The notes beneath the pieces were generated by a model, which ran no database searches, had not been told where the DNA came from, and worked only from the letters and a program-made list of their open reading frames with translations. A stretch of 28,837 nucleotides of DNA from Gammaproteobacteria bacterium (lineage in GTDB: Bacteria; Pseudomonadota; Gammaproteobacteria; Ga0077536): contig JACKNH010000039.1 of the NCBI GenBank assembly GCA_024234975.1, positions 1-28,837 of the forward strand, given 5' to 3'. The translations under genes and the position numbers were made by a program. This document shows, in pieces, positions 8,674-16,216 of this stretch (its first letter is position 1; each line of letters opens with the position of its first letter).

Positions 8674-9741
8674 TTATCGGCATTTGTCCAGAATCTTTTT
8701 GCGCACCTGGTTCTCATCACCGATGAGGTCAAAGAATCGCCCGACGAATTTTGTCGCGGCCTTCTGCGATTTCGCGCCGAGGTCGCCCGCGGTGAACAGC
8801 GCTTCAATGGCCGCGCGCTGTTCATTGAAAGCGGCGATGGCCTGCGGAATCTGGTCGTTGCTCGAACAGAAGCCACGATAGATGCGGCTGGTGACCGAAC
8901 GGACCTTCAGGCTCTCCGCGGGTATCGCGTAATCCGTATTCACCAGTCCTGCGGAATCGAAATCATACGGGACGACCGCGACCGCACCGGCGCCATCCGC
9001 CGGTCCGACCGGTTTGCCGTTGTGGCAGCACTCGTCATCACCTGCCGAGGGTTTCTGGATCGACCAGTCAGTATTGGCAATCAGGTACTGAAAAACGGCG
9101 GAAAGCGCCGCGTACGCCGGATCGAGATCCGACACGCTGATTTGCTCACGGCGGACGCGCTTGCGCTGGTTCCGTTTGGCGACGTCCGAGATATCCTCGA
9201 TCAGGAATGCCGGCTCGGTTCTGGCCGCGTCGTTGTCATCGGTATCGCGATAAGTGATTTCCAGCATCCGGGTGCGAAACGACAGCGGCGTCACCTGCTC
9301 GAAAATCCGGTATGCCTTGTGTTCCAGGCGCACGTAATCCGCATACCAGCTGGCGCGCTTGCACTGGGTCACCAGTTTCAAGTCCTTCTGCCCCTCGAAC
9401 ATGGTGCCTTCGACCGCCTTGCCCTTGAACAGCAGCCGCAGCGGAGGCGAGGCCGCGCAGGTTTCCCGGCGCTTGTTACCGCGGACTTCGACTTCCAACG
9501 CAATGGTTACGCGTTCGCCGCCACGGCCGGTGTAGCTCAGCGTGGCAGGCAACGGTTTGGGATTGCGGGCCTCGCGAATGAGCTGGCGGGCGGGATAGTC
9601 GAGCTGTATCGCCAGTACGTCTGCCTGGTCGAACAATTCATCCGCCTGTGCCGGTGCGGTGAAGGCCAGCACCGCCACGCATGCAAGCAGTGAAAGCGCT
9701 CGGTGTGTAAACGTAAAGTACTGGCGCATAGCAGATAACAC
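8674..9741 (-). CDS. Periplasmic protein with CotH-kinase-like features
   Basis: 355 aa from a GTG at 9741, preferred over the ATG at 9729 because AAGGA lies 9 nt upstream of the GTG and 21 nt from the ATG. A signal peptide is evident (about 1-33, LSLLACVAVLAF...APAQADE). The middle resembles CotH-type atypical kinases: a basic strand before KDLKLVTQC, YVRLEHKAYRIFEQVTPLSF, FLIEDISDVAKR, then YLIANTDWSI and VPYDFDSAGLVN, where the Asn/Asp and DFDSA positions recall catalytic-loop and metal-binding Asp motifs. Six or more Cys (including a CC pair) suggest periplasmic disulphides. I could not place it firmly in a named family; exported CotH proteins phosphorylate other proteins. It is 93 bp upstream of the PycTM-like gene on the same strand. 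Confidence 0.7.
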   Translation of the reverse strand: MLSAMRQYFTFTHRALSLLACVAVLAFTAPAQADELFDQADVLAIQLDYPARQLIREARNPKPLPATLSYTGRGGERVTIALEVEVRGNKRRETCAASPPLRLLFKGKAVEGTMFEGQKDLKLVTQCKRASWYADYVRLEHKAYRIFEQVTPLSFRTRMLEITYRDTDDNDAARTEPAFLIEDISDVAKRNQRKRVRREQISVSDLDPAYAALSAVFQYLIANTDWSIQKPSAGDDECCHNGKPVGPADGAGAVAVVPYDFDSAGLVNTDYAIPAESLKVRSVTSRIYRGFCSSNDQIPQAIAAFNEQRAAIEALFTAGDLGAKSQKAATKFVGRFFDLIGDENQVRKKILDKCR

Positions 9742-9770
9742 GAATGGTTTTCCTTGAGGAATGTCGCCGA

Positions 9771-9796
9771 CGGCCGGTGCTATTGGACACCGGCCG
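9771..9796 (-). terminator. Strong hairpin after the SnoaL-like gene (possible terminator)
   Basis: Perfect 9-bp inverted repeat CGGCCGGTG / CACCGGCCG with an 8-nt loop, 36-61 nt downstream of the SnoaL-like stop and just before the Shine-Dalgarno of the CotH-like gene. There is no T-tract on the minus strand, so it may attenuate or stabilise RNA ends without being a classical intrinsic terminator. Confidence 0.45.
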
Positions 9797-9831
9797 CCTC
9801 GCGACGGACCTTCCGGCTGTATCAGACCGGC

Positions 9832-10377
9832 CTATTTCTTACGCGGATCCTTCTCGCCCAGCTTCGGGTAGAACAAGGCGCGGTTCTGCAACGACTCGTT
9901 CCAGACCTTGCGATGCTTGAACAGCCAGTGGCCGTTGACCCGCACGAGTTCGTCCTCGTAGTGACCGAAATAAACCAGCTGCACGTCGCGCTGTGGCGTG
10001 TTGTTGGTGAAGGCAAACCAGTATGCCGTGGTATGGGCGACGTTACCGTCGATATCGATCACATGATTGATGATCTGGTGCCGCGTACGCGGCCGTGAGG
10101 TGGCGCCTTCGGGGATATCGACTTTGCGGCCACCGCCGAAATTGGACATCGCCGCGCGGATGGCGGCTTTGCCGTTTTCCACCCCGCCGACCCAGTCGAG
10201 GACGCCTTCATCGGCCCAGGTGGACATCACCGTTTCGATATCGCCGGCGTCGACGGCGACCATGTACTTGTTGGATATGTTTTCGATTTCCGCACGGTCG
10301 TCGGCATAGTCAGCAAAAGCAACAGTGGACAACATGCACAGCATCGAGGTGGCGATGCCTTTTCCCAGCTTGGTCAT
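9832..10377 (-). CDS. Secreted SnoaL-like / NTF2-superfamily protein
   Basis: 181 aa from the ATG at 10377, which has GGAGA 6 nt upstream and opens a signal peptide (MTKLGKGIATSMLCMLSTVAFA). Mature residues form a typical alpha+beta cone: DRAEIENISNKYMVAVDAGDIETVMSTW (helices), then DEGVLDWVGG, GKAAIRAAMSNF, and a beta sheet with HQIINHVIDIDGNVAHTTAYWF and GHYEDELVRVNGHWLFKHRKV. The fold is shared by ketosteroid isomerases, polyketide cyclases and scytalone dehydratase-like enzymes, but catalytic residues cannot be assigned. A signal peptide is less usual for this superfamily. The gene is divergent from the ABC-importer operon across a 435-bp gap. Confidence 0.8.
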   Translation of the reverse strand: MTKLGKGIATSMLCMLSTVAFADYADDRAEIENISNKYMVAVDAGDIETVMSTWADEGVLDWVGGVENGKAAIRAAMSNFGGGRKVDIPEGATSRPRTRHQIINHVIDIDGNVAHTTAYWFAFTNNTPQRDVQLVYFGHYEDELVRVNGHWLFKHRKVWNESLQNRALFYPKLGEKDPRKK

Positions 10378-10571
10378 GACAGGTCTCCGCAATGAATCTT
10401 CAATGGCAACGACAAGGAGGGAATGCAACCGCAATGCCGGCCCGGCAGACGGCAGAACTTCCGCCCGCCTGAATCCCCCTCAGGTGCCCGGAATCATGCC
10501 ACATATTAATCAGCAGGGGAGCAACGCCGTCGAACCGCGCCCACAGCAGATCGGCGAGGGTGTCGGTTGCC

Positions 10572-10608
10572 ATAATGCGCTTCGAGCAATCATGCCGCAG
10601 CGCATTAT
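10572..10608. repeat. Perfect 10-bp inverted repeat, 17-nt spacer
   Basis: ATAATGCGCT (10572-10581) is exactly reverse-complemented by AGCGCATTAT (10599-10608). It could be two half-sites of an operator or an RNA hairpin in a leader of either divergent unit. No T-run follows on either strand, arguing against an intrinsic terminator. Confidence 0.6.
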
Positions 10609-10732
10609 CGAGGCATGCGCGGACCGGTTTTACAATACCCGGGTCAGGTCTTGATCCCGCTGGGGTGATGGCGATGTCGATGATACGTCGCTTGTTGCCC
10701 ATCGGTTGCGGGCCTGTCTAAGCGGTGCCGGT

Positions 10733-10762
10733 TTGGTATACCATGCGCGATTAGTTTGTAAC
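10733..10762 (+). promoter_or_regulatory. Candidate sigma70 promoter of the ABC-importer operon
   Basis: TTGGTA (10733-10738, 4/6) and TGTAAC (10757-10762, 4/6) are spaced 18 bp. A start near 10769 would leave about 44 nt before the TTG at 10813, and only a few nt before the GTG at 10774, favouring the TTG start. The match is weak. Confidence 0.28.
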
Positions 10763-10812
10763 GCAAATTATTTGTGGATTTGCCGGTTTGGTCAGGTCTT
10801 GAGAGTCCGCCT

Positions 10813-12405
10813 TTGAAAAACTTCCTCGCTGCCGTGTCTGCGTGCGCGACCTCCGCCGCGGCGATTATCCGTGGCATGTTGGTCGGCGCCGTCCTGCTGG
10901 CCGCGGGATGCGGTGCACCGCCTTCGCCGCCGGACGAGCTGCGGGTGGCGATGTCCACGTTCAGCGACGGTACCTTCCTGCCATGGAATGGCAGCACCGG
11001 GCGCAAGCTCTACCTCGATACGATCTACGAATACCTCGTTTACCTGGATCCGGAAACGCTGGCGCCGCAGCCGGGGCTGGCCGAGCGCTGGCAGATGTCG
11101 CCCGACGGTCGCGAAGTCACCTTGTGGCTGCGACGCGGCGTGGCGTTTCATGGCGGCTGGGGCGAGATGACGGCGGATGACGTCGCCTACACCTTCAACC
11201 GGATGATGGACCGGACTTCCATTGCCGGGATGGCGTCGACGCTACGGCATATCGTTGACCGGGTGGAAGCGATTGACACCTACACCGTGCACATCGTGTT
11301 GAAAGAGCCCGACATCGAGTTCGTCTCGGGTTATCTGTCCAATGGCGTGGTCGTGCCCATCCAGTCCAGACGCTACATCGAAAGCGTCGGCGACGCCGTT
11401 GCCAACGAGCATCCCATCGGTACCGGACCCTTCCGCCTGGTAGGTTATCGCGACGATACGTTCATAGAGGTTGAAGCCATCAACGAGGGTGCCGGCAATT
11501 GGCGGGTAAAGCCGGACTTCAAACGTATCCGCTTTCTTTCCGTACCCGAGGAGTTCACCCGAGCGGCGATGCTGAAGGCCGGCGAAGTGGACCTGGCGCC
11601 GATCAATTACGATTCGATCGATGCGCTGGCGCAAGCCGGTGTCCGCACGATTTTCGTCAAGGGCAACTGGGCGCCGGTGGTTCGCTTCGGCGGTCTGGTC
11701 CAGGGCCGCGAAGATCCCTCCGTGCCGTGGAAGGACAAGCGTGTGCGCCAGGCGCTGAACTACGCCGTCGACAAACAGGCGATCGTTGATTACATCCTGC
11801 ATGGTGAGGCGTTGATCACGCCGGGGGATTTCCCGGTTCGTGAATGGGAAACATTGCAACCGTATCCCTACGATCCGGCAAAGGCCCGAGCGTTATTGCG
11901 TGAAGCGGGTTACCCAAACGGCTTTTCAATGACGCTGCGTACGTTCACTACCGCGCCAGGCGCCGAGATGCCGATCATGGCGGAAGCCGTGGCCAGCTAC
12001 TGGCGGGCCATCGGTGTGCGCACAACCATCGTGCCTACCACCTGGACCGCACTGCGGAGTGCCTGGAGTACCGGCAATGCGAGCAATGTCGCCTTCACCC
12101 ATCGTGGCCTGGCATTTGCCGGTGCGCTGCAGGGGTTGATCGCCAGTTCGCACAGCTCGAACCTGTTCGCCACCTTTGCCAATGACAAGACCGACGCCAT
12201 GATCTCGGCCATCGGCGCCGAAACCGATCCGGCGCGGCGCGCTGAATTGATTCGGCAATTGGGCCAGTACGAAGCCGACGAAGCTGCCAGTGTGTTCATC
12301 GGCTTTGCCAACGAACCATACGGGGTCAGTCCCCGCGTGGGCCATTGGCCGGCGTTGAGCCAGCAGGGCACCAATGTCGAAATGACAACCAGGGCCACAC
12401 CATGA
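10813..12405 (+). CDS. Extracytoplasmic solute-binding lipoprotein of a peptide/nickel-type ABC importer (SBP family 5)
   Basis: About 530 aa if started at TTG 10813 (MKNFLAAVSAC...), which has a GAGAG element upstream; an in-frame GTG at 10774 would give 543 aa, and an internal ATG would leave no basic N-region. A lipobox LLAAGC follows a hydrophobic stretch, so the mature protein is probably a lipoprotein anchored by Cys33. Family 5 features: YEYLVYLDPETLAPQPGLAERW, LRRGVAFHGGWGEMTADDVAYTFNRM, NEHPIGTGPFRL, KRVRQALNYAVDKQAIVDYIL and DPAKARALLREAGYPNGF. It delivers oligopeptide-like or other ligands to the permeases encoded 22 bp downstream. The true ligand is not predictable; non-peptide substrates are known for the family. 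Confidence 0.92.
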   Translation: MKNFLAAVSACATSAAAIIRGMLVGAVLLAAGCGAPPSPPDELRVAMSTFSDGTFLPWNGSTGRKLYLDTIYEYLVYLDPETLAPQPGLAERWQMSPDGREVTLWLRRGVAFHGGWGEMTADDVAYTFNRMMDRTSIAGMASTLRHIVDRVEAIDTYTVHIVLKEPDIEFVSGYLSNGVVVPIQSRRYIESVGDAVANEHPIGTGPFRLVGYRDDTFIEVEAINEGAGNWRVKPDFKRIRFLSVPEEFTRAAMLKAGEVDLAPINYDSIDALAQAGVRTIFVKGNWAPVVRFGGLVQGREDPSVPWKDKRVRQALNYAVDKQAIVDYILHGEALITPGDFPVREWETLQPYPYDPAKARALLREAGYPNGFSMTLRTFTTAPGAEMPIMAEAVASYWRAIGVRTTIVPTTWTALRSAWSTGNASNVAFTHRGLAFAGALQGLIASSHSSNLFATFANDKTDAMISAIGAETDPARRAELIRQLGQYEADEAASVFIGFANEPYGVSPRVGHWPALSQQGTNVEMTTRATP

Positions 12406-12427
12406 GCGATTCGCGGGGCGGCAACTG

Positions 12428-13345
12428 ATGCTTAAGTACATGCTGCGACGCTGCGTGGAAATGGCGGGCGCCATGCTCGTGATGTCGCTGCTCGTATTCA
12501 TGTTGGGGCGGGCGTTGGGTGACCCGGTATCGCTGCTGTTGAGCGACTACGCCACTGCCGAAGACAGGGCCTTGCTTACACAGGAACTCGGGCTGGACAA
12601 ACCCCTTGCCGTGCAATACCTGACCTTTCTGTCCAAGGCGCTGCGCGGTGATCTCGGCCGTTCAATCTCCGCCGATCGGCAACCGGTGGTGGACTCGGTC
12701 ATGCGCCGTTTACCGGCCTCGCTGCAATTGGCGGCGGCGGCGCTGCTGGTCAGTCTGCTGGTGGGCATTCCGCTGGGAATTCTGGCCGCGTTGCGTTACG
12801 ACTCCTGGATCGATCACCTGGTGCGCGGTATCGCGTTGGTCGGCCAGTCCGTGCCGGTCTTCTGGCTGGGCATCGTGCTGATGTTCATCTTCAGCGTGCT
12901 GTTGGGGTGGCTGCCGACTTCCGGCTATGGCCAGTTGCGCAATATTGTACTGCCGGCGGCGACCATGTCGCTATTCAGCATTGCTGCTGTGACCCGTCTG
13001 ACCCGCAACAGCATGCGCGAGGCATTGGACAGCGATTACGTACGGCTTGCCAGGATCAAAGGCCTGGCGGAATCCAGAGTGATCTGGCAACACGCCCTGA
13101 GCAACAGCCTCGTACCGGTGCTGACCTTCATGGGCACATTCTTCGCCACCATGATTACCGGCGCCGTCGTCATCGAAACGGTGTTTGGCTGGCCCGGCAT
13201 CGGCCGGCTGGCGTTTGAAGCGATTCTGGCGCGCGACTTTCCGTTGATGCAGGCGGTAGTGTTGGTCATGACGGCGTTGTTCATGTCCGCCAACCTTGCG
13301 GTGGATGTATTGCAGGCATGGCTGGACCCGCGGGTGCGCCTGTGA
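12428..13345 (+). CDS. DppB/OppB-type ABC importer permease
   Basis: 305 aa, the usual length for the family. The N-terminal helix is followed by the characteristic GDPVSLLL and ELGLDKPLAVQYLTFLSKALRGDLGRSI region. The BPD_transp_1 domain (about 95-300) has several membrane helices and the cytoplasmic EAA loop (REALDSDYVRLARIKGLAESRVIWQHA, read in parts), which docks onto the ATPases. It ends with the typical FMSANLAVDVLQAWLDPRVRL tail. A GGGGCGG element precedes the ATG. Its stop overlaps the start of the next permease (GTGA). Confidence 0.95.
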   Translation: MLKYMLRRCVEMAGAMLVMSLLVFMLGRALGDPVSLLLSDYATAEDRALLTQELGLDKPLAVQYLTFLSKALRGDLGRSISADRQPVVDSVMRRLPASLQLAAAALLVSLLVGIPLGILAALRYDSWIDHLVRGIALVGQSVPVFWLGIVLMFIFSVLLGWLPTSGYGQLRNIVLPAATMSLFSIAAVTRLTRNSMREALDSDYVRLARIKGLAESRVIWQHALSNSLVPVLTFMGTFFATMITGAVVIETVFGWPGIGRLAFEAILARDFPLMQAVVLVMTALFMSANLAVDVLQAWLDPRVRL

Positions 13346-14187
13346 AACGAACGGCCTTCGGTCAGCTGGGCATTGCCGGCAGCATTGCCGCCGTCATGGT
13401 GGCGTGCGCGCTGCTCGCGCCGTTGCTGGCGCCGCATGACCCCTATGTGGGCATGCTCGCTGACCGCTTGTTGCCGCCGAGCTGGCTTGATGGCGGCGAC
13501 GTACGCTACCTGTTGGGGACTGACATTCTCGGCCGCGATGTATTGAGCCGGTTGCTGTATGGCGCCCGCGTCTCGCTGCTGGTGGCGGTCGCCGCAGTCA
13601 TGCTGGCCGGCATCGTCGGCAGCACCATCGGGATCGTCGCGGGGTATTTCGGTGGCTGGCTCGATTCCGTGCTGATGCGCATCGTCGACCTGGTGGTATC
13701 GCTGCCGATGATTCTCATCGCCTTGCTGGTAGGTGTCATAGCCGGCCCCAGCCTGACCAACATCATCATCATCATCGGTTTCGTTCTCTGGTCGCAGTTC
13801 GCCCGTATGGCGCGTGCGGAAACGCTGCGGGTACGTCAACTTGCGTTCATCGATCTCGCACGCAGCGCCGGTCTCGCCGCGCCGCGCATCATGCTTGAGC
13901 ACGTGTTGCCGAATATTGCCGGTCCGTTGCTGGTGCTGGCGACCTTGCAGGTGGGGACCGTCATCATCATGGAAGCCTCACTCAGTTTTCTCGGCGTTGG
14001 CGTACCACCGCCGGCGCCAGCGTGGGGCACCCTGATTGCTGATGGTCGCTCGTATGTTCTCTCCGCCTGGTGGATCTGCATCTTCCCGGGGTTGGCCATC
14101 ATCACCACGGTGATGACCGCGAACCTGCTGGGCGATGGCCTGGCGGATCGGCTCGATCCGGCGCGCAAGGCGGGTGGCCAATCGTGA
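13342..14187 (+). CDS. DppC/OppC-type ABC importer permease
   Basis: 281 aa from the GTG at 13342, which overlaps the previous stop (GTGA) and gives MKRTAFGQLGIAG; an ATG at 13318 lies inside the upstream gene and would add only part of its C-terminus. The first helix is followed by LAPHDPY and LLGTDILGRDVLSRLLYGARVSL, the conserved DppC signature. Five further helices follow, with the EAA loop at AETLRVRQLAFIDLARSAGL and LEHVLPNIAGPLLV, then ASLSFLGVGVPPPAPAWGTLI. It is the second half of the heterodimeric membrane channel. The stop overlaps the next start (GTGA). Confidence 0.95.
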   Translation: MKRTAFGQLGIAGSIAAVMVACALLAPLLAPHDPYVGMLADRLLPPSWLDGGDVRYLLGTDILGRDVLSRLLYGARVSLLVAVAAVMLAGIVGSTIGIVAGYFGGWLDSVLMRIVDLVVSLPMILIALLVGVIAGPSLTNIIIIIGFVLWSQFARMARAETLRVRQLAFIDLARSAGLAAPRIMLEHVLPNIAGPLLVLATLQVGTVIIMEASLSFLGVGVPPPAPAWGTLIADGRSYVLSAWWICIFPGLAIITTVMTANLLGDGLADRLDPARKAGGQS

Positions 14188-15191
14188 CGGCCTCTCCACG
14201 TTCACCTCAGGCGACACCGGTATTGCAGGTCGACGGCCTGTCCGTCGATTTCGGGCGGGCTGACGACGCGGTACGTATCGTCGACGAGGTTTCCTTTTCG
14301 CTGGCCGCCGGCGAAACCTTGGGCCTGGTGGGTGAATCCGGTTGCGGCAAGTCGACCACCGTGTTGGCACTGTTGCGCCTGTTGCCGCCGCGCGTGTCGG
14401 CCCGTGTCAGCGGTACCGTCAAACTGAATGGCGATGACCTGCTGAGGTTGCCGGAGAAAGCGCTGCCCGCCGTCCGTGGCCGCGGCATCACCATGATTCC
14501 GCAGAACCCGATGACCTCGTTGAACCCGTTGTTCACCATCGGCCGTCAGCTGGAGGAATGTCTCGACGGTCCCGGCGTCAGTCCGGCACGGCGTCGTGAA
14601 CTTGCGATTGAACAGCTGCGTGCCGTCGGCATCAGTGAGCCGGAGCGACGACTGAATCAATTTCCCCATGAGTTGAGTGGCGGCATGCGGCAACGCGTCG
14701 TCGGCGCCTGCGTCACCGCGCGCTCGCCCAGGGTTCTGATCGCGGACGAACCGACCACCGCGTTGGATGCGACGGTGCAGGTCCAGTATCTGGACATGTT
14801 GAAGTCGCTCCAGGCGCGGAGCGGGATGGCCATGTTGTTCGTCACCCACGATATCGGCGTGGTGGCGCGCATCTGCGATCGCATCGCGGTGATGTATGCC
14901 GGACGTATTGTCGAAAGTGGCAAGGTGGACACCGTTCTGCGGTCCCCTCGACACTGGTATACCCGAGCCTTGATCGACAGCCTGCCGCCGTTGGACAGAC
15001 AGCTGGATCGCCTGCCGACGATCGCCGGCACATTACCACGGCCGGGAACCATCACTGAGGCATGCCGCTTTGCGCCACGTTGTCCCGCGGCACACGACAA
15101 GTGCAGGACGGATATTCCGCCAGCCGTCACCGACACGGATGGTCACGTGGTGGCGTGTTGGACCCCGCGCGAACAGGGCAGTGGACAATGA
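14184..15191 (+). CDS. DppD/OppD-type ABC importer ATPase
   Basis: 335 aa from the GTG at 14184, which overlaps the permease stop; an earlier in-frame ATG lies deep in that gene. Walker A is GESGCGKST (50-58), the Q-loop is MIPQNPMTSLNP, the signature is ELSGGMRQR, Walker B is VLIADEPTTALD and the H-loop is FVTHD. The C-terminal oligopeptide extension contains CRFAPRCPAAHDKC, a Cys pattern that binds an iron-sulphur cluster in some relatives. It pairs with the next ATPase, whose ATG overlaps this stop (ATGA). Confidence 0.95.
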   Translation: MTASPRSPQATPVLQVDGLSVDFGRADDAVRIVDEVSFSLAAGETLGLVGESGCGKSTTVLALLRLLPPRVSARVSGTVKLNGDDLLRLPEKALPAVRGRGITMIPQNPMTSLNPLFTIGRQLEECLDGPGVSPARRRELAIEQLRAVGISEPERRLNQFPHELSGGMRQRVVGACVTARSPRVLIADEPTTALDATVQVQYLDMLKSLQARSGMAMLFVTHDIGVVARICDRIAVMYAGRIVESGKVDTVLRSPRHWYTRALIDSLPPLDRQLDRLPTIAGTLPRPGTITEACRFAPRCPAAHDKCRTDIPPAVTDTDGHVVACWTPREQGSGQ

Positions 15192-16180
15192 GCGACGCCG
15201 CAAGCACCACACCGCTGTTGGTGGCCGACCAGGTGAGTCGCGAGTTTCCACTTTCGCGCGGCTTGCTTGCCGGGCAGCGGCGCAGCGTATCCGTGCTGCG
15301 CCGGGTTGACCTGACGATCTACAGCGGCGAGGCGGTGGGGCTGGTTGGCGAATCCGGCAGTGGCAAGACCACACTCAGTCGATTGCTGTTGCGGCTCGAC
15401 CAACCTACTGCCGGCGATGTCCGGTTCGAAGGAGCAAGGCTCGCGGAGATTGCCGGCGAGCCGCTGAAGAATTTCCATCGCGCCGTACAGCCGGTTTTCC
15501 AGGATCCTTTCGCAGCGTTGAATCCACGGATGCGGGTGGGTCGGATTGTCAGTGAGCCGCTACGCGCCAACGGCGATTACAGCCGCGCCCAATTGGACGA
15601 GCGTGTGGGGCTTGCACTGGAACGGGTAGGTTTGCGCGCGGTCGATGCCGCGCGCTATGCCCAGGAATTCAGCGGTGGCCAACGCCAGCGCATCGCCATC
15701 GCCCGCGCGCTGGTGTCATCGCCACGGCTGATTGTGCTCGACGAGCCCGTTGCCTCGCAGGACGTTTCGATTCGCGCGCAGATCCTCAACCTGCTGAAGG
15801 AACTTCAGCAGGAGCACGGCATGGCGTACTTGTACATCTCGCACGATCTCGCGACGGTGCGTTTTCTTTGCGATCGCGTATACGTGTTGTACCAGGGTGA
15901 AATCGTCGAGCATGCACCTGTCGCCAGGCTGTTTGAGAACCCACGACACCCGTATACCCGCAACCTGCTCAGCGCATGGTTACCGGCAGATCCGCTGCGC
16001 GCGCGGGCGCAGACGGTGGATGCCGTACGGGTCAGCGACACATTACCGTCAGGGGCGGGTTGTGCTTTTGCGCCGCGCTGTCCGCATGTTACGGAACGCT
16101 GTCGATCCGAGCGCCCCGACCTGATACCGAACCACGGCAGCGAGGTGGCCTGTCACCGTGCTGATGAAATAGCCCTATGA
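15188..16180 (+). CDS. DppF/OppF-type ABC importer ATPase
   Basis: 330 aa from the ATG at 15188 (ATGA overlap). Walker A GESGSGKTT (54-62), Q-loop PVFQDPFAALNPRMRVG, signature FSGGQRQRIAIARAL, Walker B LIVLDEPVASQD, H-loop YISHDLATVRFLCDRVYVLY and the C-terminal CAFAPRCPHVTERC extension are all present. The D-loop reads ASQD where SALD is usual, a small departure at the ATPase dimer interface. This is the last gene of the importer operon; the di-haem cytochrome starts 36 bp later and may be co-transcribed. Confidence 0.95.
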   Translation: MSDAASTTPLLVADQVSREFPLSRGLLAGQRRSVSVLRRVDLTIYSGEAVGLVGESGSGKTTLSRLLLRLDQPTAGDVRFEGARLAEIAGEPLKNFHRAVQPVFQDPFAALNPRMRVGRIVSEPLRANGDYSRAQLDERVGLALERVGLRAVDAARYAQEFSGGQRQRIAIARALVSSPRLIVLDEPVASQDVSIRAQILNLLKELQQEHGMAYLYISHDLATVRFLCDRVYVLYQGEIVEHAPVARLFENPRHPYTRNLLSAWLPADPLRARAQTVDAVRVSDTLPSGAGCAFAPRCPHVTERCRSERPDLIPNHGSEVACHRADEIAL

Positions 16181-16216
16181 AGCAAATCCGCATTCGAAAC
16201 AGATAGGAGTCGTTCA

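Larger units (their letters stand above)
10378..10812. other. Divergent intergenic region (435 bp) with inverted and direct repeats
   Basis: No convincing gene lies here; a roughly 100-codon minus-strand frame (10702-10400) resembles no family and ends in low-quality Cys/Pro sequence. The gap holds a perfect 10-bp inverted repeat (10572-10581 and 10599-10608), an overlapping 6-bp one (CATGCC 10591-10596 / GGCATG 10612-10617), a 13-bp direct repeat GGTCAGGTCTTGA at 10642-10654 and 10790-10802, a GGTATACC palindrome at 10735-10742 and an AT-rich patch at 10750-10775. It probably carries promoters for both divergent units. Confidence 0.6.

Noticed and set aside
8662..9693. Long plus-strand frame opposite the CotH-like gene
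   Set aside because: It is an antisense shadow of a GC-rich gene; the minus strand has a signal peptide, Shine-Dalgarno and domain-like sequence, whereas the plus frame matches no protein pattern.
10400..10702. Minus-strand frame of 100 codons in the divergent gap
   Set aside because: No family resemblance, no clear Shine-Dalgarno and a Cys/Pro-rich ending; more likely non-coding regulatory sequence.
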